Shown: piece by piece, positions 48,397-58,010 of the stretch
How the letters are laid out: each line of letters starts with the position of its first letter
Numbering within the stretch: the stretch's first letter is position 1
Assembly: GCA_025175895.1 (NCBI GenBank)
Contig: CM046006.1
Coordinates: forward strand, 68,096,288 to 68,160,287
Length of the DNA: 64,000 bases
Direction: 5' to 3'
Source of the DNA: Wurfbainia villosa
Taxonomy: Eukaryota; Streptophyta; Magnoliopsida; Zingiberales; Zingiberaceae
Position numbers and translations under genes: made by a program
Notes under the pieces: generated by a model
The model's database searches: none
What the model was told of the DNA's origin: nothing
Seen by the model: only the letters and a program-made list of their open reading frames with translations

Positions 48397-50044
48397 CATT
48401 CATAGTTATTGTGCAATCCCATAGATCAGACGGGTCATAGCGAGTCGTGCGCATGGTGCATACGAAATTGTCACACAAGATATCAGAAATCATATATATG
48501 CAGGGGAGTAGTCAGGATTTAAAATTACCTAGAACTAACCACCAATTATATGGAGTCATTTGCGAAGTGACCACTCGTAAAACAATTTCTCATTGTCTGG
48601 TGAGACAACATTCGCCTCACGAGTGACCGTCGCTCGTCTCATCGATCATCTTTTGAATGATCAACCCTCATTATCTCTTTATCAGCAATGAAATTTTTTA
48701 TATTGAACAAAAAATAAATAAATTTAGATTGCTCATCGCCTGGTGAGACAACATCCATCTCATGAGTGATTATCGTTCATTGTCTCATCGATTACTTCTT
48801 CAGGGACTAGTGCTCATTGTTCCTTTATCGATGATAAATTTTTTTTATTGAATAACAAATAAAAAATTTAGGTTACCTTTTAATAATGAATTCTTTGTGT
48901 ACTACGAAAAAGAAAGGAGATGATATTATATATAAATTTGGGATAAAAAATTAGATAAGTTATAATTCATATTGATACAGTCAGTTGTTAGTCCTCTTGT
49001 ATTGAGTCCTCTGACGATGATATTTTCACTTAGCCGCATTGAAACCCTATCCAAAATGATACTGGTCACAGGGCGCCGGTGTTTCGATAATGATCTTTCG
49101 ATGCTTAAGTCAGACATGAACAGAAAATAGAAGAAAAAGAATGTAAGTTGAATTAGTAAAATTGTGAGTACCCTTTTCCGTTTACCTATCTTTTGCTTTT
49201 ATAGTCTCTCTAACTCCCCGTCATTACTGTATACCTTTTCGACTATCTTAAACTCACGCACTCCATGCCCTTATTACGTAACCATATCTACACATATCCC
49301 ATCATCTTGTGTCCATCTCTGCAAACACTCATTTTGGCATGTTTTCACGTTTGCAACTGTCACACGTCTTTATTATAGCCCTCCCTCCTAGACAAATATT
49401 CTTCAAAGGGATATTAAGAATGAAATTATGTCAACCTCAACTTCTAACTCTTTATAGTTCCATCTCTACTGTACTCTCGCTTCCTTATATTCTCAACTCT
49501 TGAGCTTTCCTAACTTTCGAGTTCCTGACCTACTAGAATACCGATCTCTTGGGCCCCTGACTTCCTACACTTCCGTCTTCCCTATGATTTAATTCCTTAA
49601 CTTAATCACTCAAGCCCTTAACTTCCTAGATCCTTGACATCTCGGGCCACTCAGCCTTCGGAGCTCCTGTCTTCTTTATGACACAACTCCTTAATTTAAT
49701 CATTCAAGTGTATGATCTGAGACCTTATCAATATCAAATATATTTATTAATTTATAAATATAATGATATTTATAAAATTTATCATTTTAAATTGATATTT
49801 TATTTTTAAAATTAATTATTTTTTATTTAGTATCGATAAGAAAACGATGAAATTTGAAAAAAAATAAAACAATTATTTTTTTTATAAAATGGGTGAGGCT
49901 AGAGCCCATTCTAGTCCATGGATGGATCCACCCTTGATTGAGTGTGTGTATATATATAGTTGATATCCTGTGCGACGCTTTCTGTGCGTTCCGTGCATAA
50001 TGCACCGTGAGTCATCCGATCTCATGGGATTACACAGTAAATGA
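48397..50044. mobile_element. possible 1.65-kb inverted-repeat transposon cut by element B
   Basis: The left end (TCATAGTTATTGTGCAATCC, about 48397) and the right end, which on the - strand starts TCATTTACTGTGTAATCCCA at 50044, align over roughly 100 bp, including GGTGCAT, CACA.GATATCA and ATATATAT. That suggests terminal inverted repeats. The interior has no recognisable transposase; a 143-bp segment is tandemly duplicated (48588-48730 and 48731-48875, around CTGGTGAGACAACAT). From 49160 to 49700 it is pyrimidine-rich. The outer right edge is where the LTR of element B starts, so no target duplication can be tested. Confidence 0.5.
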
Positions 50045-51425
50045 TGTTAGTGCAATCGGCCCAGGTCACGATTGACCAGGACTCGGCTCGAGAGATGTTT
50101 TGATGTTAGACAAAAACATATGACAATGTAATTATCATGGTAAAGTCCAAGTCATGAGTACTTGGCATGGAAAGTCCAAGTGGGACACTTGACATTTGGG
50201 AAAGTCCAACATGGGTTGGCATGGAAAGTCTAACATGGGTTGGCAAGGGAAAGTCCAAGCATGAGTCTTGGCATGGAAAGTCCAACATGGGTTGGCAAGG
50301 GAAAGTCCAAGCATGGGTACTTGGCATGGAAAGTCCAAGTGGGACACTTGGCAATTTGGGAAAGTCCAAGTCTTGAGTACTTGACACAAGGGAAAGTCCA
50401 AGCATGAGTCTTGGCATGGAAAGTCCAACATGGGTTGGCAAGGGAAAGTCCAAGCATGAGTCTTGGCATGGAAAGTCCAACATGGGTCGGCAAGGGAAAG
50501 TCCAAGATTGAGTCTTGGCATTTGAGAAGTCCAAGGGGTTTGATATTGGCGGCGTAAAGTCCAAGGGTGGAGTCTTGGCAGCATAAGTCCAATGGTTAGT
50601 GGCGTAAAGTCCAAGCGGCGTCTTGGCGGCGTAAGTCCAATGTGCCTTGGCGGTGTAGACACCGTTAGTATGACATAGCCGATGGAAGCACCTGAAGGCT
50701 AGCGCGATGGATGAACAAGTCATAGATGACTTGGAGGGATCCAAGAGGCGTGAGGCTGATAGAGGTGACTAGAAGGCTTAGGTCTAGGCTAAGGGTGGTC
50801 TAGCAAGTATGGGGACACCATACTTGGGTTAAAACCTCATCTTCAATGACCGACATTATGGCGGCCTGACCAGAGTCGACTAGAGCTCGACTGCCACTTA
50901 GGGTTGAAATTGCCTGGCGCCGATGGCTCATCGAGCAAGATGATCGGGCGCCGATCGCCATGGATGACAATGACCGACCGCGCTTGAGTTGTGAGCATTA
51001 TCGACACCGAGCCGATCGGGCGGGCTACGCGGCGCCGGGCCGATCGCCAATGTTGGCAGTCGACTGCCAAGAGATCCGTTGGAACTTGTCCAACGTGGAT
51101 TGAGCCGTTGTCTCACAGCTACAGTGTTGGCAGTCGACTGGGGCCTTATGGCAGTCGACTGCCAGGCAAAAATTTAGGTCGCACGGAAGGATAAAAGGAG
51201 CTCGACAGGAGGATTTTTTCACATGGTTTCTTCAGCATCCTTGGGGCGATTTGTTGCTGCAAATCAGGGTCTCCAAGTCCATTCTTCAAGCAACCAAAAG
51301 TAAGCAATCCAAAGCATTTGTAAAGTGTTTTCTTTACTTGTATTGCATTATATTCTATTGTATTTGCTTGTATTTTCATTGTATTACTGTTGTATACATT
51401 GTACGAGGTTTCTCCACCTCTGGAT
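50045..51425 (+). repeat. element B 5' LTR, first part
   Basis: Starts TGTTAGTGCAATCGGCCCAG. It is interrupted at 51425 by element C and resumes at 57555. The joined LTR is about 1.65 kb, the same family as the solo LTR at 45574. It carries an expanded AAGTCCAA minisatellite and CAGTCGACTG palindromes near 51056-51160. Confidence 0.88.
50141..50650. repeat. AAGTCCAA hairpin minisatellite
   Basis: About twenty units of 22-32 bp, typically GGAAAGTCCAAGCATGAG followed by TCTTGGCAT or GGGTTGGCAA. Each unit contains CCAAG...CTTGG or CCAA...TTGG and can pair with itself. Long - strand open frames here (for example 50106-50744) arise from the repeat and are not genes. The homologous tract in the solo LTR is only about 190 bp. 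Confidence 0.88.
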
Positions 51426-52849
51426 TGTTGGTGCAATCGGCCCAGGTTGACTCGAGTTTGACTCGAGCAGTACCTTGATAGTATTTTGATGATGGAAAAA
51501 ACTCATGACATGAGATTGTCATGGAAAAGTCCAACATGGGATTGGCATGGAAAATCCAAGCATGGAGCTTGGTGTGGAAGTCCAAGGGGGAAGCCTTGGC
51601 ATGGGAAAGACCAAAGCATTGCGAAGCCGTGCGCTTGGTGCTTGGCATGGGAAAGTCCAAAGCATTGCGAAGCCGTGCGCTTGGTGCTTGGTGAGAAATG
51701 CATTGCGAAGCCGTGCGCTTGGTGCATTTGGGAAGTCTTGAGGACTTGGTAAGTTCACTAGGCTTGGGGTCCTTGAGTCGGTGAAGGATGACATTGCGAA
51801 GCCGTGCGCTTGGTGCATCCGAGGGACCGCCGGACGGGGAGCGAATGGAGTGAGCCCAAAGGGAAGCATACTTAGGTATGAGACGCTGAACTCCATGAGA
51901 AATAAGGTGGACTTGGCCAAGTGGCTAAGACTGAGTGTCGGAGGCTCAAACTTGATGTTTGAGGGTTTACCCGACGGTCGGATGCTCAAACAACTTGGTG
52001 TTTGAGGTTTTGCCCGACGTCAGTCGACTGGCATAGGTGCCGGTTCGACTGGTCCAAGTCGACTAGGGTTCGACTGGTGTAAGGCTAGGGTTTTGTGCTT
52101 TAGCGCGATCGCCATGGATTAGTCGGTGATGTCGACACCGATCGCCGAGGGATGGCGATCGGTGATGGGAGTGTCACGAGCACAGAACGCTCCGTAGCTG
52201 ACTGGGCAGTCGACTACTAGGTCACCAGTCGACTGATGGGCATCATCAGTCGACTGGTAGGTGATCCGTTGGAACTTGTCTGACGTGGATCTGGCCGTTG
52301 TGAGACAACGACTACGAGCAATGATCGGGGCCTTTGCGGTCGATCGATAGGTGCACAGCTCGATCAAAGTTATAAAGGAGCTCGAGATGGAGGTTTTGCA
52401 ATGGTTTTGTGGAGCTATTGGAGGGAAATTGTCACGCATTCCAGTCCTTCAAGAGCCAATCAAAGCAAGCAACAAGAAAGTGATCAAAGCAATTGTGTAA
52501 AAGTTCTCTTTTGTATTGTCTTTGTATTTCTTCTTGTATTTCATATTACTTGTTGTAATAGCTTGTGAGAGGTTTCTCCACCTCTGACGTGTAGTCGATA
52601 AGGAGTGTTGTTAGTGCCGTGCGCATAACACGAGCTCGTTGAGCTCACCCCGTGGAGTAGGAACCATTCGGTTCTGAACCACGTATATGCTTGTGTATTG
52701 ATTGTGCTTGTATTGTTGTTATTTCTATTGTTATTCCGCTGCGTATATTAACGACAATTGTAGACAAGCACACGAGAACGAACAAATTACGACATCCAAC
52801 GAACGAGGGCTATTCACCCCCCTCTAGCCGGTCGTTCGATCCCCTAACA
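51426..52849 (+). repeat. element C 5' LTR
   Basis: 1424 bp, TGTTGGTGCAATCGG...CCCCTAACA. It contains four copies of GCGAAGCCGTGCGCTTGG (51616-51810); the 3' LTR has five. At several places where the 3' LTR has CAGTCGACTG, this copy has a shorter CGATCG-like form (52100-52160). Confidence 0.9.
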
Positions 52850-52851
52850 AG

Positions 52852-52864
52852 TGGTATCAGAGCC
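52852..52864 (+). other. element C primer binding site, initiator-Met tRNA type
   Basis: TGGTATCAGAGCC lies two bases after the 5' LTR, at the expected place for minus-strand priming. Confidence 0.93.
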
Positions 52865-52907
52865 GAGGTCGCTCTTCAAGGACTAACCGCCGCGAGAGCA
52901 CTACAAG

Positions 52908-54452
52908 ATGGCTGGCTACAACCTTCAACCACCCAAATTCGAAGGAGACTTTCTATGGTGGAGAAGAAAAATGGAGGTATACCTAGAAACCGATTTTGAT
53001 TTTATGATTATTATAGAAAACGGTTTTGAAATGCCTAGGGACAAGTACAACAAGCCAATTGAGAAGTCAAAATGGACCCAAGACCAAATCAAAGACTTCA
53101 AGACAAATCTCAAGGTAATCAAGTTGATTAGTGATTTGTTACCTAACACCATTTGGTCTAGATTGGGTGATTATAGGGATGCAAGGAAATTATGGAATAA
53201 GGTAATGAAATTCCAAGAAAATTCCCAATCGGCACAAGTAGAGGAGAATGTCGAAGAAGAATCACCATCCACTTTTGAAGATGTGGATGACTTGGTGGAG
53301 ACCTCCACCTCTAGCGTTGAGGGGGAGGAAAGGATTTCGATTCCGGAGCAAGATCAAAATGAAGCTTCTACCTCTGGAAGAAGTGAAGAGGCCTCCACCA
53401 ACTCCCTAGGTAACTCAAGTATTGTAATTTTAAATAAAAATCACATAATATGCTTTGAGTGTAGGGAGAAGGGGCATTACAAGAGCAAATGCCCTAAATT
53501 GGCTAAGGAAAAGGCATCAACACCAAAAGTCAATCCAAAGTCAAAGGATGCCGGTGTTCCCAAAATCAAGAGCAAAGAGCACATTGTGTGCTTTAAATGC
53601 AACCAAAAGGGACACTATCGAAGCCAATGCCCTAGGGGGAGGAAGAAAGGGCAAGAAGGTGCAATTCATGTAGGGGGAGCTCCTAAAGCTAACCCTAAGG
53701 TAAATTTACTTAATGCACCTTTAATTTATAGAGTCAAAAAGCATGCTAAGAATTATTTTAGTTCTCTTGCAATTATAAATGAAAAGCATGCTAAGAGAAA
53801 TAATAAGGTTTATTGCTTAGGTGCCAAGCATGTTCATATAACTAAGGATAAACCTAGGACTCATAATTCTAGACCTATTTTATCTAAAGAGTCTATTAGG
53901 AGAGTTGAAAACCATCTAGGCATTAACCCTAAGAAGGGTAGACACATGCCTAAGAAGAAGAACATTTCCCTTAAACCTAATGAAAATTCAAAATTGAGGA
54001 AATTAGAGGTGGAGAACCAAGCCTTGAGGTCAAGGCTAGAAAAATTGGAGAAGACCCTAGCAATAATATCAAATTCGGTTAAGGGGTCTAATGTACAAAA
54101 GTCAAGACCTAGAAAACAAGAAATGTCTAAGGGCAAGAAGGGTTTGGGTCATAAACCTATGTCCTACCATAATGTTCCATTTAATTATGGAACCACATCT
54201 AGGTCTAGGAAAACCAAGGCTAATAGGGAAGCCATCCCTAAGTCTAGCCATGGTATGTGTTTAGTGGCTAACACCTCAAAGAAATCAAATGTAGCCACTA
54301 AGAAGGTCAATGGAGGAGTCACCTCTAGAGTTGACCCAAGTAAGACCCATTTGACTATGGCTTCAAAGCCAAAAAGGGTCATTAGGAAGATATCTAGGGA
54401 AGTTATCCCTAGGGAATACCTTGTTAACCCAAGGAGCTCCAATAGATATTGA
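52908..54452 (+). CDS. retrotransposon gag polyprotein, element C
   Basis: Gag forms the particle that packages element RNA in the cytoplasm. The 514-residue frame starts MAGYNLQPPKFEGDFLWWRR 44 bp after the primer site, with the N-terminal gag fold at about 1-110 (DLLPNTIWSRLGDYRDARKL near residue 80). An acidic Ser-rich linker follows. Two zinc knuckles, CFECREKGHYKSKCPK at about 182 and CFKCNQKGHYRSQCPRG at about 227, follow the CCHC spacing. A basic Lys-rich C-terminal half contains a short heptad stretch around RKLEVENQALRSRLEKLEKT. It ends at a TGA after SSNRY; related gags read on through Trp-Val-Pro-Lys-Ser here and the DNA after the stop does encode VPKS, so the stop is probably a Trp-to-stop change. 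Gag itself looks otherwise intact. Confidence 0.88.
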   Translation: MAGYNLQPPKFEGDFLWWRRKMEVYLETDFDFMIIIENGFEMPRDKYNKPIEKSKWTQDQIKDFKTNLKVIKLISDLLPNTIWSRLGDYRDARKLWNKVMKFQENSQSAQVEENVEEESPSTFEDVDDLVETSTSSVEGEERISIPEQDQNEASTSGRSEEASTNSLGNSSIVILNKNHIICFECREKGHYKSKCPKLAKEKASTPKVNPKSKDAGVPKIKSKEHIVCFKCNQKGHYRSQCPRGRKKGQEGAIHVGGAPKANPKVNLLNAPLIYRVKKHAKNYFSSLAIINEKHAKRNNKVYCLGAKHVHITKDKPRTHNSRPILSKESIRRVENHLGINPKKGRHMPKKKNISLKPNENSKLRKLEVENQALRSRLEKLEKTLAIISNSVKGSNVQKSRPRKQEMSKGKKGLGHKPMSYHNVPFNYGTTSRSRKTKANREAIPKSSHGMCLVANTSKKSNVATKKVNGGVTSRVDPSKTHLTMASKPKRVIRKISREVIPREYLVNPRSSNRY

Positions 54453-56036
54453 GTTCCTAAGAGCGTGATTGATTCACGCTAAATGAGTTAGGGTGTGTCA
54501 ACCCTAAGTGGATGGGTGGTTAACCTAGCCATTGTGAGTTGACACATTAGGGTGTGCCAATATGGTTTGAGAAGTTAAAAATGATTTAAATTGGCACAAT
54601 TAGGTCATAGAAGTCATGGTGTGCCATTTTGGGTTTTTGGCACACTAGGGAGATGAATGACATTAAGGCAAAATTGGTTTAATCTCTAGAAATGACAAAT
54701 TGATTTTAACACTTAGGTATTCTATACCTTAGTATATTTTAGTTGTCATGATTTGTTTGCCTTGCCATGTCATGACATCATCTTCATTCTTATCTATAAA
54801 AATGTCATGATCATGTTTAGATTTATATTTAGATGTCATGTATGCCTAGATCTCATTCACATGCCATGACATCATGATATTGGCATATGGTTTTACTTAT
54901 ATCATATCTATGCCATAATCATCATCATGCATAAATTAAAATGAAATTAAGGACTATGGCATGATTTGATGGGAATCAAATAATATTGCCTAGAAATATG
55001 CATGAGAACATAAACAAAACAAAACCCACATCTCACAAAAATTTGACTTGTATGTGTTTTACACATCTAGATATTGGTGAGATGTTTAGGAAAAAGAAAA
55101 TAAAGGTTTGAAAAACATTTTGAAAAACCTTGGTAAAGCCTATCTTTTGATAGCTATCACTATTGAATGGGATGATACAAAGAGGGCTCTTTATTGAAGC
55201 TTTTCTTAAATTTTGGACATTGTATCAATCTCCTAATTTAATGGGTAAAATAATTTTCCAATATTTTTCACCCATAGTGTTTATGATAAGTAATATACAT
55301 ACCAAATTTCAAGAATTTTAAACTTATGTATATTTACTTATGGATTTCGGAAATCCATGAATGTCAAAATCAGAATGCTTTATCATTGATTGCCATAGAC
55401 CGGCAATGATCGATAGTGGCATTAACGTGATTTGATTTGATCATGCCCAAGCTGATTTCGGGTAAATCTTGTTGGTTAGGCCCATGTTCAGCTAGGTTAA
55501 GGTCCCCTAACCACTCCTAACCCTAGGATATGCTTGGGAGAGCATTAGAGAGGGTGGAAATCCATTGGACATGGATTAAAAGTTGGGTTGAGGGTGAGTA
55601 TCAATTTTAAGGTGGATAAGAGTTCATTGTTGAACTTTACCTTAATTCTGACTTGGTTAATGTTCCTATTGGCTTAGGGACTCTCCAAGGACATTGTTGG
55701 AGCAATGGTCAAGGGGGAGCAAGCCTCTAGGGGGAGGTATCCATCATGGGAAGATGGATGTGTATTTCCTCATGGGAGGAAAATTGGGTTGCCTCTCTTT
55801 AAGTGATATGGGATCACTAGAAAGATTGTAGACATGTGTTCCTCCAAGGGAGAGATTGTAAGATCTCATTGGGATATGAGACATTCATACCCTTGGGGAG
55901 GACCTTTTTGATGTAGTGTCAAAAAGGAGGAGAAGTTACCAAGTTACCAATTAAGGTTCGTTGGAATTCTCATTGGGATATGAGAATTGCCAATATGGGA
56001 GAATTGGTAGACTTGAGATGGTAGTTTTGTCAATCA
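54453..56036 (+). other. element C non-coding 3' interior
   Basis: About 1.6 kb with no protease, integrase or RT motif in any frame that I can see. Purine-rich runs (GGGGGAGCAAGCCTC near 55710, AAAAAGGAGGAGAAG near 55921) resemble extra polypurine tracts. Words like 'tgccatgtcatgacatcat' recur at 54750-54920. Confidence 0.7.
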
Positions 56037-56052
56037 TCAAAAAGGGGGAGAT
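56037..56052 (+). other. element C polypurine tract
   Basis: CAAAAAGGGGGAGAT runs directly into the 3' LTR start TGTTGGTGC. Confidence 0.88.
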
Positions 56053-57554
56053 TGTTGGTGCAATCGGCCCAGGTTGACTCGAGTTTGACTCGAGCAGTAC
56101 CTTGATAGTATTTTGATGATGGACAAAACTCATGACATGGGATTGTCATGGGAAAGTCCAACATGGGGTTGGCATGGAAAATCCAAGCATGGAGCTTGGT
56201 GTGGAAGTCCAAGGGGGAAGCCTTGGCATGGGAAAGACCAAAGCATTGCGAAGCCGTGCGTTTGGTGCTTGGCATGGGAAAGTCCAAAGCATTGCGAAGC
56301 CGTGCGCTTGGTGCTTGGTGAGAAATGCATTGCGAAGCCGTGCGCTTGGTGCATTTGGGAAGTCTTGAGGACTTGGTAAGTTCACTAGGCTCGGGGTCCT
56401 TGAGTTGGTGAAGGATGACATTGCGAAGCCGTGCGCTTGGTGCATCCGAGGGACCGTCGGATGGGGAGCGAATAGAGTGAGCCCAAAGGGAAGCATACTT
56501 CTAGGGTATGAGACGCGAAGGATGGTGTTGCGAAGCCGTGCGCTTGGCGAATCCGAGGGACGTAGGCCGAGGGAAGAGAGCTTCGGTGGGGAACTCCATG
56601 AGGGATAAGGTGGACTTGGCCAAGTGGCTAAGACTGAGTGTCGGAGGCTCAAACTTGATGTTTGAGGGTTTACCCGACGGTCGGATGCTCAAACAACTTG
56701 GTGTTTGAGGTTTTGCCCGACGTCAGTCGACTGGCATAGGTGCCGGTTTGACTGGTCCAAGTCGACTAGGGTTCGACTGGTGTAAGGCTAGGGTTTTGTG
56801 CTGGGCAATCGACTGCCATGGCCTGGCAGTCGACTGATGTCGACAGCAGTCGACTGCCGAGGGATGGCAGTCGATTGATGGGAGTGTCGCGAGCATAGAA
56901 CGCTCCGTAGCTGACTGGGCAGTCGACTACTAGGTCACTAGTCTACTGATGGGCATCATCAGTCGACTGGTAGGTGATCTGTTGGAACTTGTCTGACGTG
57001 GATCTGGCCGTTGTGAGACAACGACTACAGGGGCAGTCGACTGATAGGCACGAAAATAGCTCGATGTAGGTTATAAAAGGAGCTCGAGATGGAGGTTTTT
57101 GCAATGGTTTTTGTTGAGCTATTGGAGGGGAATTGCTGCTGCATTCCAGTCCTTCAAGAGCCAATCAAAGCAAGCAACAAGAAAGTGATCAAAGCAATTG
57201 TGTAAAAGTTCTCTTTTGTATTGTCTTTGTATTTCTTCTTGTATTTCATATTACTTGTTGTAATAGCTTGTGAGAGGTTTCTCCACCTCCGACGTGTAGT
57301 CGATAAGGAGTGTTGTTAGTGCCGTGTGCATAACACGAGCTCGTTGAGCTCACCCCGTGGAGTAGGAACCATTCGGTTCCGAACCACGTATATGCTTGTG
57401 TATTTATTGTGCTTGTATTGTTGTTATTTCTATTGTTATTCCGCTGCGTATATTAACGACAATTGTAGACAAGCACACGAGAACGAACGAATTACGACAT
57501 CCAACAAACGGGGGCTATTCACCCCCCTCTAGCTGGCCGTTCGATCCCCTAACA
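56053..57554 (+). repeat. element C 3' LTR
   Basis: 1502 bp. It is longer than the 5' LTR mainly because of an extra stretch of about 75 bp at 56516-56595 that includes a fifth GCGAAGCCGTGCGCTTGG unit. It keeps more intact CAGTCGACTG palindromes (56725-57050) than the 5' copy. Confidence 0.9.
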
Positions 57555-57828
57555 CGGATTGTTCCGAGAAGGAGTTATTACATAGTGGTGTGCTTGTGGC
57601 ATCGCTAGGGCTCGTTTGAGCCCGATCCGTGGAGTAGGAACCGTGAGGTTCCGAACCACATTAAATATTGTGTATTGGTGTGTTTGTGTTTGTCTTACTT
57701 CATTATTGTTTTTATTATTATCAATCCTCTGCGCATAACGAGTTTTGTAGAGACGAACGCGAACGAATTTCATCATCGTACGAACACGTCGCTATTCACC
57801 CCCCTCTAGCGGCCTCAAATCTCCTACA
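57555..57828 (+). repeat. element B 5' LTR, second part
   Basis: Continues the LTR interrupted at 51425 (same order of words as in the solo LTR at 46800-47066) and ends ...ATCTCCTACA. Confidence 0.88.
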
Positions 57829-57830
57829 AT

Positions 57831-57843
57831 TGGTATCAGAGCC
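57831..57843 (+). other. element B primer binding site, initiator-Met tRNA type
   Basis: TGGTATCAGAGCC lies two bases after the reconstructed LTR end, which shows that B is a + strand element whose interior starts here. Confidence 0.92.
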
Positions 57844-57894
57844 CGAGGCTCTTCTATGGACTAACTGCCGAGAGCTAAAGAATCTAGAGGGAAG

Positions 57895-58010
57895 ATGGAA
57901 TTCCAAGACAAGCTTGGATGGGACATCAACACTCCACCACCATATGACCGAGAAGACTTTTCGGCATGGAGAGCAAGAATGGAAACATTCTTGATGATGG
58001 ACATAGAGGA
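57895..58010 (+). pseudogene. element B gag N-terminus, cut by element D
   Basis: The frame starts MEFQDKLGWDINTPPPYDRE and continues DFSAWRARMETFLMMDIE, a copia gag start, then stops at the first base of element D. Only 38 codons are inside the window; the rest of B, if present, lies beyond the right edge. Confidence 0.8.

Larger units (their letters stand above)
51426..57554 (+). mobile_element. element C: gag-only copia-like retrotransposon nested in B
   Basis: LTRs 51426-52849 and 56053-57554, a Met-tRNA primer site, one gag frame and a polypurine tract, but no protease, integrase or RT in the 3.2 kb interior. Flanking 5-mers TGGAT (51421-51425) and CGGAT (57555-57559) match at four of five bases. 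Element B's LTR continues on both sides. The gag type and LTR words are like SIRE/Maximus copia elements. It must have relied on enzymes from another element to move. Confidence 0.88.

Noticed and set aside
50106..50744. 212-codon - strand frame with repeated WTFPCQPMLDF-like peptides
   Set aside because: It is the translation of the AAGTCCAA minisatellite; repeat units free of stops give long frames on this strand by chance.
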